In this document: one piece after another, positions 49,221 through 55,024 of the stretch
Position numbering within the stretch: the stretch's first letter is position 1
How the letters are laid out: each line of letters begins with the position of its first letter
Source of the DNA: Candidatus Poseidoniales archaeon
GTDB lineage: Archaea; Thermoplasmatota; Poseidoniia; Poseidoniales; Poseidoniaceae
DNA: 55,024 bases
NCBI GenBank assembly: GCA_012959275.1
Contig: DUDM01000061.1
Coordinates: forward strand, 1 to 55,024
Direction of reading: 5' to 3'
The notes under the pieces: model-generated
Database searches by the model: none
What the model was told of the DNA's origin: nothing
What the model saw: only the letters and a program-made list of their open reading frames with translations
Position numbers and translations under genes: made by a program

Positions 49221-51251
49221 CTACTCTTCAGCGGATAACTGACCGCGAATACGCGCATCTTCCTCTGCAGCCACCCGCATACCTTCCTCAAGGTCGACGC
49301 GACTGGTCATATAGGTCCCAATCAAGATGACTATGGTTATCGTCAAGATGGCCACACGGCTGTCGTATTGCGATACTGCCAAGGCATAAAGGAATGGCCC
49401 AATCATCGCTGCAGCCTTGCCAATGAAACCAAAGAATCCGAAGAATTCTGTTGTTCGAGTTTCTGGAATCAACTTGGTGAACATCGAACGTGCCTGCGCA
49501 CCAGCAGCACCCATGGCACAACCAACGAACAGACCGAGGATTATCCATTGAAGGTTAACACTCAAACCGAGAGGTTTCCAGACATTCTCTCGTAACGTGG
49601 CTGGCCACCAATCGACGATTCCACCTTGGTCTACCTGAGTGGGATGCTTCTTGCCGATCTCTTCTTGTCCCGTTATGTTTTCATTTCCTCCTACGAAAAT
49701 GATGGAGAAACGGTGGTCATCTGTTTCAGCAAAGGCTGCAACCATGGCTGTAGCGTTCTCAATGCCGATATGCTTGATTCCGGCCTCTTCCTCTGTAGCA
49801 GCCTTATCAGCCATTAATGAGGCAGCGAAGATACCCCCTCCTACTAGGATGAAACAGAGTGCCAGACCCAGCCACCCCATCTCACGGGAGAGGATATACA
49901 TCATAGTTGCTCCAAGACATCCGGTGACAACGATGATGAAGACACAGACGAGTAAGCCATTACCAAACGAGGATACTGAAGAGGCTTCCTCAGAATAATC
50001 AGTTGCAGGGAAGTGGGGTTGGAAATTATCACGGAAAGCCGTATCACCAGCGCCCTCCTCAGAGACCCAGCCCTCATATCCACGGTCATACAATGTGGTC
50101 AATTCATACATCTTGCTCTCGTTATTCCAATCAAAAGTGAAGTCATAGCGTTCAGCATCAGTTTCTCCCTCAAGTTCAAGCGGCGCGAAACCAGCAGCAG
50201 CGACCGCCACGAAGCAATAGATAAACAGGGCCAGCATCAATGAGAACTTAGTGCCCTTTCGGTCGGCCAACTTTCCAAATAATATCGACATTGGAATTGC
50301 TACAATATTTACTGTGAGCAATAATGCGATGTTCATCGATTCATTGATTCTAAGAACCACCTCACCGAAGACACTAGCCATGGCTGCAATCGTGTTAACA
50401 CCATCGTAGAATAGCAGGTAAGCAGCAAGATAGAGAGCGAGGACTCGGAATTTCTTGATTTCTTTGAAGGTTCGTCCAACTTCAGCATAAGCGAATAACG
50501 TGGCCTTCCTTAAGCCCGGCCATTCCATCTCCGATGTTATCTCTGGCTCAGGCGTCCATTTGAACATCAATGCACCAAAGCCCCACCACCATAATGAGGA
50601 AGTCACAAAGATGACTGCAAGTTTGAAATTGGTATCCCACGGGCTAGCTAGAAGTATTCCCAAATGTACCAGAAGCAATAGTGAGCCACCCATGAATCCG
50701 TATGCATAGCCCCAAGATGAAACATGGTCCATGCAGCGTTTATCTGCAAGATGTGGCATGAAGGCGTAATAGATGACGTTACCACCAGTGAAACCGATGG
50801 AACCGATGACATACATGACCGCCAACACCATGTATCCGTCTGAACCAAAATATGGCGCTGCACCCATCATTGCGGTGAAGATGACACCAACCGCAGTGTA
50901 CCATTTCAGTAATTTCTTCTTGATAGGCATCCGGTCAGCGATGACACCTAGAGCAGGTGCCGTTATCGCCACAATTCCCATTGCAAACATCAGTACGATG
51001 GCGTAAAATGAGTCTCCAGTGACCTTGAATCCAAAGAAGTCGCTCTCACCACCTGTGGCTTGATTGAACAGACTACCCATCAGAGCAGGAGCGATAACCG
51101 TCATCACGGTTAGGGCATAAGCCTGATTCGCCCAGTCATAGAAATACCAGCCTTTCAGTGCATCCTTTTTTTCAGGAGTCATTGCTTCGATAGTTTCTTT
51201 CACTGACATTGAACCAGTTTCAGAAATTGTTCCGTTCACGGTAGCACTCAT
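49221..51251 (-). CDS. UMF1/Atg22-type MFS transporter with large loops
   Basis: 676 aa. The opening KGWYFYDWANQAYALTVMTVI is the UMF1/Atg22 signature ('YDWANSAYAT'). About 12 membrane spans follow. Two long hydrophilic insertions, about 60-80 residues near position 370-430 and another near 490-560, make it far longer than the usual 420-450 aa. Atg22 exports amino acids from the yeast vacuole; prokaryotic relatives are uncharacterised, so the substrate is unknown. SMFTKLIPETRTTEFFGFFGFIGKAAAM near the end matches the family C-terminal half. It is followed by a 174-base gap holding a hairpin repeat copy. Confidence 0.87.
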   Translation of the reverse strand: MSATVNGTISETGSMSVKETIEAMTPEKKDALKGWYFYDWANQAYALTVMTVIAPALMGSLFNQATGGESDFFGFKVTGDSFYAIVLMFAMGIVAITAPALGVIADRMPIKKKLLKWYTAVGVIFTAMMGAAPYFGSDGYMVLAVMYVIGSIGFTGGNVIYYAFMPHLADKRCMDHVSSWGYAYGFMGGSLLLLVHLGILLASPWDTNFKLAVIFVTSSLWWWGFGALMFKWTPEPEITSEMEWPGLRKATLFAYAEVGRTFKEIKKFRVLALYLAAYLLFYDGVNTIAAMASVFGEVVLRINESMNIALLLTVNIVAIPMSILFGKLADRKGTKFSLMLALFIYCFVAVAAAGFAPLELEGETDAERYDFTFDWNNESKMYELTTLYDRGYEGWVSEEGAGDTAFRDNFQPHFPATDYSEEASSVSSFGNGLLVCVFIIVVTGCLGATMMYILSREMGWLGLALCFILVGGGIFAASLMADKAATEEEAGIKHIGIENATAMVAAFAETDDHRFSIIFVGGNENITGQEEIGKKHPTQVDQGGIVDWWPATLRENVWKPLGLSVNLQWIILGLFVGCAMGAAGAQARSMFTKLIPETRTTEFFGFFGFIGKAAAMIGPFLYALAVSQYDSRVAILTITIVILIGTYMTSRVDLEEGMRVAAEEDARIRGQLSAEE

Positions 51252-51410
51252 GAACCTGCCAAATACTCAAAGGTTGTAATAATTCTGCCGGACATATAAC
51301 TGAACAGGGCATTCCTATATCGACAAGAAGGCGCCAATATACGCTCTCAAGGTATGTGAGATTTCATACTGGAAGCCCCTACAACGGGTTATTCTGATAC
51401 AGAGGGCTGC

Positions 51411-51426
51411 AAGCGTTTGTGCGTCT
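51411..51426 (+). repeat. diverged hairpin repeat copy
   Basis: AAGCGTTTGTGCGTCT matches the reference repeat at 11 of 16 positions, with the TTGTGCGTC core intact. It overlaps the amtB stop codon and lies 160 bases before the start of the transporter gene. Confidence 0.5.
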
Positions 51427-52639
51427 ATTCTGTGTATGCAGCCTCACCGTGAAGAACCATATCAAGGTCAGCTTGTTCAGCCTCATCGCTCACTTTCACG
51501 GGTGTCACCTTGTCGATCAACATGAGCATGCCATAGGTGAATGCGAATGCCCAGACACAGGCCAGAGCTAATCCGGCCAACTGCACCAAGAAGAAGGTCT
51601 GGTCACCATGATAGAGACCGTTTTGCCCACCGATGCTCTCAGAGGCCAGAACACCCAGCATAACGATTCCCAGAGCACCACCAACGCCGTGAACACCCCA
51701 GACGTCGAGAGCATCGTCCAATCCCTTCTTCTTTCGGAATACCACGGCATAGTAGCACACTAGACCAGCAGCCACCCCGATAATCATCGCACTTTGAGGA
51801 GTGACGAATCCTGCAGCGGGTGTTATCGTGGCCAATCCAGCAATCATACCGATGAGTAACTCCACGAATGATGGTTTTTCATCATTGTACCAAGCCAGGA
51901 GCAGCCATGTTATTGCAGCGAATGCAGCCGCAATCTGAGTGTTGATGAAGGCGACCGCTGTGACTTCGTTAACAGCCAGCGCGCTGCCGGCATTGAACCC
52001 GAACCAGCCGAACCAGAGGAGCGCAGCGCCTATGGCGACAAAGGGGACATTATGAGCGCCAGTGTCTTGGACCTTCCTTTTCCCTACGTAAATAACACTG
52101 GCTAGGGCCGCCATACCCGCTAAGGTGTGCACCACGATGCCGCCGGCGAAATCAAGCACTCCCCAATCAGCCAACATACCTCCACCCCATATCATGTGGA
52201 CGAAGGGGTAGTAGACGAGAATCTGCCAAGCCACTAGGAAGATAAGGTAGGCCTTGAAGGTTATTCGGTCGACAAAAGCACCGGTGATGAGGGCTGGTGT
52301 GATGACCGCGAACATCATCTGGTAGACTACGAATAACAATAGCGGAATGGTTCCTTCAGCACCTCCGTAGAGGTCAGATGGCCCGATGCCTATCAAGAAA
52401 GCCATATCCAAATCTCCGATGATTCCAAACAATGTATCGCCACTGAAACACAGTGAGTACCCCACAGAGACCCAGAGTATCGTCGAGATACCCATCGATA
52501 CATAGGACTGCATCATCACTGTCAGGACGTTCTTTTTGTTCACCAGACCGCCATAGAAGAAGGCCAATCCGGGTGTCATTATCATTACTAAAGCGGTGGC
52601 TATGAGCATAAAGCCCGTATCGCCAGTATCTAGAGGCAT
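51425..52639 (-). CDS. amt: ammonium transporter
   Basis: 404 aa with eleven predicted membrane spans. The N-terminal block DTGFMLIATALVMIMTPGLAFFYGGLV and the twin-histidine pore residues, in VHMIWGGGMLADWG and GVHGVGGALGIVMLG, identify the Amt/Rh family. The Phe-gate segment and C-terminal tail ADLDMVLHGEAAYTE are also present. It takes up ammonium from the environment. A GlnK/PII gene usually lies next to amt; none is seen in the window. A hairpin repeat copy lies 94 bases before its start and another overlaps its stop. Confidence 0.97.
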   Translation of the reverse strand: MPLDTGDTGFMLIATALVMIMTPGLAFFYGGLVNKKNVLTVMMQSYVSMGISTILWVSVGYSLCFSGDTLFGIIGDLDMAFLIGIGPSDLYGGAEGTIPLLLFVVYQMMFAVITPALITGAFVDRITFKAYLIFLVAWQILVYYPFVHMIWGGGMLADWGVLDFAGGIVVHTLAGMAALASVIYVGKRKVQDTGAHNVPFVAIGAALLWFGWFGFNAGSALAVNEVTAVAFINTQIAAAFAAITWLLLAWYNDEKPSFVELLIGMIAGLATITPAAGFVTPQSAMIIGVAAGLVCYYAVVFRKKKGLDDALDVWGVHGVGGALGIVMLGVLASESIGGQNGLYHGDQTFFLVQLAGLALACVWAFAFTYGMLMLIDKVTPVKVSDEAEQADLDMVLHGEAAYTE

Positions 52640-52732
52640 AATTCCTACTGTTTGAGCCCACTTTTAGTCATGTGGGGTGGTTTGGCATGTTAGAAGGGCG
52701 TTTTTACCAGTCTCTGGGCCAAGTCTGGGAGT

Positions 52733-52748
52733 AGACGCTTGTGCGTCC
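52733..52748 (+). repeat. hairpin repeat copy upstream of amt
   Basis: AGACGCTTGTGCGTCC, one mismatch to the reference copy, so a 5-6 bp stem remains. It lies 94 bases upstream of the amt start and 31 bases after the end of the 87-aa gene. An AT-rich stretch (TAATATTTGG) follows on the plus strand. Confidence 0.75.
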
Positions 52749-52778
52749 GGTAATATTTGGAATACGTAGCAGGGCAGA

Positions 52779-53042
52779 TTAAATCTTTTCCGAGATTGCA
52801 AATTCGAGAATTTTCTTAAAAAGTTTGATATTAGAAGAATGCTTCATGACAATGCAATAGAATTCTCCAATTGCCTCAGAAATTTCATCATTTCCGAATT
52901 TTTCCCAAATTTCATCTAAGTCGGGGTAATCGAAATCGGAGTGATAATTGATTATATCTTTTTCAAGATGTTTTACAGAATTCATAAAATCTTCATAGTC
53001 TTTTCCTAAAATATGTTCGCTCATTTTTATCGCCTCTTTCAT
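52779..53042 (-). CDS. small acidic protein, unknown
   Basis: 87 aa, acidic and helical, with EDFMNSVKHLEKDIINYHSDFDYPDLDEIWEKFGNDEISEAI. No motif is recognised. Its start overlaps the stop of the preceding 206-aa gene by ATGA, the third such overlap in this cluster, which supports it as a real gene. AT-rich composition (many aaa and att codons) is unlike amt next door. It may act with its upstream neighbours; a toxin-antitoxin or defence partner role cannot be shown. Confidence 0.6.
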   Translation of the reverse strand: MKEAIKMSEHILGKDYEDFMNSVKHLEKDIINYHSDFDYPDLDEIWEKFGNDEISEAIGEFYCIVMKHSSNIKLFKKILEFAISEKI

Positions 53043-53659
53043 TTATCCAATTCATTCATTTTCTTTAACCTTTCAATCGTTAATTCATGTACACTGCCCA
53101 TGTCTTTACAGAATGGACAAGGCTCGCTAGGGTCGGGATGGTGAGTGGCGCAGAATGTTCGTCCACACCTGCACCGCTTTGTGCTTGCTTGCGCCGCTGC
53201 ATCGCACTTCTTTGACCCCGGTAGACCCATGCAGACGGTCACCGCTTCCGAGGCGTACTGATCTGCCTGAGACAGGCTTCTGAAGGCCGCCATTCGAGGT
53301 GCGGTTGCAGGAACCCAATGCCAAATGAAATCGTCTGTGATGTTCTCCTTTATCCATCGCGTGCTGAGCGATGGCGGGGGTATCGGCGTCCAGACTCGGT
53401 AGGGGTACAGATGGGCGCTCTCCTCATCACCCTCGTAATACTCGAATGCCGGTTCTACTTTCATTCTCTCCTCTCTTGAGTCGGATATTTCTTTTTTCAC
53501 TTTAGATTTCTTTTGATGCCAAGGTTTGAACCTCAGGTTGCATTTCCAAACCCAACCCATCTCTGATCCTTTTTCTTCAGCTGTAACTCCATCTCTGAAG
53601 AACAGCCTCAACGGTGTTTCACAGATGTTACAATCCGGGATGTTGTCCTCTAAACTCAT
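53039..53659 (-). CDS. Cys-rich zinc-finger-like protein, unknown
   Basis: 206 aa. An N-terminal C-x2-C pair (CNIC) with a partner Cys near residue 40 (VWKCN) suggests one zinc site. A C-terminal region with RCRCGRTFCATHHPDPSEPCPFC has Cys and His spacing like an AN1-type or treble-clef finger. The middle has a Pro-rich WTPIPPPS segment and many Trp. No enzyme motif is seen. It overlaps the genes before and after it by four bases each, so it is the third gene in a tight operon. Function unknown; nucleic-acid or protein binding is inferred from the fingers. Confidence 0.65.
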   Translation of the reverse strand: MSLEDNIPDCNICETPLRLFFRDGVTAEEKGSEMGWVWKCNLRFKPWHQKKSKVKKEISDSREERMKVEPAFEYYEGDEESAHLYPYRVWTPIPPPSLSTRWIKENITDDFIWHWVPATAPRMAAFRSLSQADQYASEAVTVCMGLPGSKKCDAAAQASTKRCRCGRTFCATHHPDPSEPCPFCKDMGSVHELTIERLKKMNELDK

Positions 53660-53793
53660 TCTTCTGACTCCTTTTCTTTATTTTTCATTTCCAACCTTGA
53701 AATCTTCTCCCACATGATGACAATCATGAGAATTTCCAAGAATGTCCAGTATTCATGCGCATAGGGGGCCATTTCTAATAACCAATTAAACAT
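53656..53793 (-). CDS. 45-aa single-span membrane protein (not in ORF track)
   Basis: I read this ORF directly: it starts at the ATG 53793 and ends with TGA overlapping the next ATG (ATGA). The peptide begins MFNWLLEMAPYAHEYW and contains one hydrophobic stretch (FLEILMIVIMW), then a Lys/Glu-rich tail. TGGAGATG lies 8-12 bases upstream, a good ribosome site. The overlap with the following gene supports expression. Small membrane peptides of this type occur beside toxins and defence genes, which is only a hint here. Confidence 0.55.
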   Translation of the reverse strand: MFNWLLEMAPYAHEYWTFLEILMIVIMWEKISRLEMKNKEKESEE

Positions 53794-53875
53794 ATTTTTT
53801 CATCTCCAATTTTTTCATCGCTGGCGTATCAGACTCATTTTCATCACTTGCATTAATCTTCAATTCAATTTCCAT
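53786..53875 (-). CDS. 29-aa peptide, possible leader (not in ORF track)
   Basis: ORF read from the ATG at 53875, preceded by GAGGATTC, a ribosome site. It encodes an acidic-basic peptide, MEIELKINASDENESD..., and ends with a TAA that overlaps the start of the 45-aa gene. Without a homologue or measurable bias it is a weak call; it could be a leader whose translation couples to the next gene. Confidence 0.35.
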   Translation of the reverse strand: MEIELKINASDENESDTPAMKKLEMKKYV

Positions 53876-53940
53876 GAATCCTCATAACCAGCGGAAAAAG
53901 TATTTATTTGCTACCTATATTAACCCAACGAGCAAAGTCT

Positions 53941-53956
53941 GGACGCTTGTACGTCT
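53941..53956 (+). repeat. hairpin repeat copy upstream of the small-gene operon
   Basis: GGACGCTTGTACGTCT, 14 of 16 positions as the reference. It is 66 bases before the 29-aa ORF and 16 bases after the stop of the HEPN-like gene. The preceding CAAAGTCTGG resembles CAAGTCTGGG before the copy at 52733. Confidence 0.75.
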
Positions 53957-53971
53957 CATTTGTTGCTGATA

Positions 53972-54850
53972 TTACTGAGTTCCATGGGTGATAGGTTCCG
54001 GGTCAATTCCGGGTTGATAAAGACGGAATTTTCTATCTTCGGAGAAGAACAGGTCATATTCTCTATCATCATGCAAATTATGAGAAAGTCTGGTCTTGAG
54101 ATTCGTGGTCATCATATAGGCGTGGCAGTTGATTGCGGTTTCAGTATAGGCTGGATACTTGTCATCATACCACTCTCGAATTTCATTTCCAGTCAGAAAT
54201 TGCCCCTGCTGTATGTTCATGTCTGCCACCATCTCATGCATGCAATCGACTAATGTAGTCGCGTAATGTTTCTGAAAAGCACGGCGGTATTTTGCATATT
54301 CCTTTTTGCGTACGGTGTGCTCTCGGTCGGTCCCGGTCTGCTCACCTTTACCGGAGATGCATTCGATGCCAATCCCCTGATTACAATACTCACAAGGTAC
54401 AGCATCACATATCACCCTGATAAATTCCAACTCTGATGAAATCGGCATCTCGGTTGGACCGGGGTTTCGCCATTGGAAAACTTCAGTCGCCGCCCATAGG
54501 CAGTAAAGTGAATCCTCTGTTGGTGGCTCAATCCCGCCTTGCCAATGCGAACCGAAGTTACCCATTCTCTGAATGTGCTCTAGGTAATGCCCCAATCGTA
54601 TAGGAATTCTCGACCTGACCGAAGTAAACATGTCGTTGGTTGACTTCATTGGATGCCGTTCAATTTCAAACTCATCGGCCAATGACTCGACGATGACTTC
54701 CCAGAACTTCCGCAGATTGTTCAGTGCACCTTCTGGGTCTTCCTCGGCATATTTTTCTGCCCGGGATAGATATTTTTGCAAAGTTGCCGAAGTGTCTTGA
54801 GCGGGCATCGAGTTCTCCATTATTTTCAAACGTTTAACCATTGCACCCAT
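53972..54850 (-). CDS. HEPN-like (DUF4145-like), zinc-finger and winged-helix protein
   Basis: 292 aa, three visible parts. Residues about 20-130 look like a DUF4145/HEPN helical domain: LSRAEKYAEEDPEGALNNLRKFWEVIVESL followed by RMGNFGSHWQG, whose R-x6-H fits the HEPN ribonuclease motif. Residues 150-180 form a finger, C-x2-C-x7-C with a final His (VPCEYC...GIEC...REH). Residues 215-285 (FLTGNEIREWYDDKYPAYTETAI...YDLFFSEDRKFRLYQPG) resemble a winged-helix domain I recall from restriction and defence proteins. Together this suggests a nucleic-acid-targeting effector, but no partner is known. A downstream Met (residue 4), preceded by GGGTG, is an alternative start. A hairpin copy lies 93 bases upstream. 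Confidence 0.65.
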   Translation of the reverse strand: MGAMVKRLKIMENSMPAQDTSATLQKYLSRAEKYAEEDPEGALNNLRKFWEVIVESLADEFEIERHPMKSTNDMFTSVRSRIPIRLGHYLEHIQRMGNFGSHWQGGIEPPTEDSLYCLWAATEVFQWRNPGPTEMPISSELEFIRVICDAVPCEYCNQGIGIECISGKGEQTGTDREHTVRKKEYAKYRRAFQKHYATTLVDCMHEMVADMNIQQGQFLTGNEIREWYDDKYPAYTETAINCHAYMMTTNLKTRLSHNLHDDREYDLFFSEDRKFRLYQPGIDPEPITHGTQ

Positions 54851-54942
54851 TGAAGCACAACCCGATTACCGAAATTTCCGCTTCTACTTCTCAAACAGAT
54901 AATTGTGACCAAACTTAGCGCACGGACAATGGAGGTGGGTTT

Positions 54943-54958
54943 GTACGCTTGTGCGTCC
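54943..54958 (+). repeat. hairpin repeat copy upstream of the HEPN-like gene
   Basis: GTACGCTTGTGCGTCC, 14 of 16 positions as the reference, keeping a GnACGC/GCGTCC-type stem. It is 93 bases before the HEPN-like gene start, followed on the plus strand by AGAAATATC. Confidence 0.7.
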
Positions 54959-54989
54959 AGAAATATCTAGTGCTCGTAGCGGAAGGTGA

Positions 54990-55009
54990 GTGAATTGTTT
55001 GCAATTCAC
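54990..55009. repeat. 8-bp perfect hairpin at the window end
   Basis: GTGAATTG and CAATTCAC pair around TTTG. The stretch 54851-55024 holds no ORF of note; this hairpin and the 54943 repeat are the only structure seen. It could be a terminator for a gene beyond the window edge or another repeat class. Confidence 0.5.
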
Positions 55010-55024
55010 GAAGTCCATAACTCA

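Noticed and set aside
46826-54958. CRISPR array made of the repeated GGACGCTTGTGCGTCC
   Set aside because: Spacing between copies is from 24 bases to several kilobases and filled with genes, so it is not an array.
46826-54958. Classical integron attC sites
   Set aside because: The repeat lacks the GTTRRRY-type core, and no integron integrase is visible; a cassette-like role stays only a hypothesis.

Overview
The window is archaeal. It carries ribosomal proteins L44e, S27e and L37e, the alpha subunit of aIF2, the H/ACA protein Nop10, a two-ABC-domain Rli1/ABCE1, an archaeal-type tyrosyl-tRNA synthetase and a short archaeal triosephosphate isomerase. Shine-Dalgarno sites of the GGAGGTG type and ATGA overlaps are frequent. 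The mix with acyl-CoA dehydrogenases, ETF, a lipobox peptidase, EF-hand/PKD/propeller surface proteins and bacterial-type lipid genes suggests a marine heterotroph of the Thermoplasmatota, most likely Marine Group II (Poseidoniales) or a relative. That placement is inference; no 16S or phylogeny is available here.

Layout. 1-8.6 kb: an EF-hand protein, an acyl-CoA dehydrogenase, a glycine-cleavage-H-like protein without the lipoyl lysine, tyrS with a DUF5611-like partner, an anchored propeller, a glutaryl-CoA-dehydrogenase-like enzyme, then etfB-etfA behind a hairpin-rich leader. 8.6-16.6 kb: LETM1-like and calcium-repeat membrane proteins, an S15/CocE lipoprotein hydrolase, an MBL-fold hydrolase, a propeller-PKD protein, a ThiI-like protein that has lost its PP-loop, and purF. 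16.6-21 kb: two tandem RecB/Cas4-like nuclease-OB fusions, a tRNA-Ser(CGA) whose 3' end is partly duplicated nearby, and a diglycine-ending ubiquitin-like protein. 21-26.3 kb: a translation operon (L44e-S27e-aIF2a-Nop10-PAC2) with a K+ channel downstream, two membrane proteins and L37e. 26.3-35 kb: Rli1, a receiver-PPDK-like fusion and hpnE-hpnC-hpnD for squalene synthesis. 35-41.5 kb: a zinc-ribbon Gly/Pro-repeat protein, sucCD, a sugar nucleotidyltransferase, tpiA and a third, apparently nuclease-dead RecB/Cas4-like paralog. 41.5-45.8 kb: large membrane proteins.

45.9-55 kb looks accessory. It has a choline/ethanolamine-kinase-like gene, a DsbA-like thiol oxidoreductase, a PlsC-like acyltransferase, an enlarged UMF1-type transporter, amtB, a tightly overlapping set of four tiny or unknown genes, and a HEPN-like/zinc-finger/winged-helix protein. 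A short hairpin repeat, GGACGC-TTGT-GCGTCC and variants, recurs six times between these genes, always in one orientation, and I did not see it in the first 45 kb. That repeat-partitioned region, together with the HEPN-like protein, is the best candidate here for an undescribed system.

Together the core genes describe fatty- and amino-acid-derived acyl-CoA oxidation feeding electrons to ETF, TCA-cycle succinyl-CoA synthetase, purine synthesis and translation. The lipid genes (hpnECD, plsC-like, choline-kinase-like) suggest that bacterial or eukaryotic style lipid chemistry was added to an archaeal background. No CRISPR array, transposase or integrase was seen.
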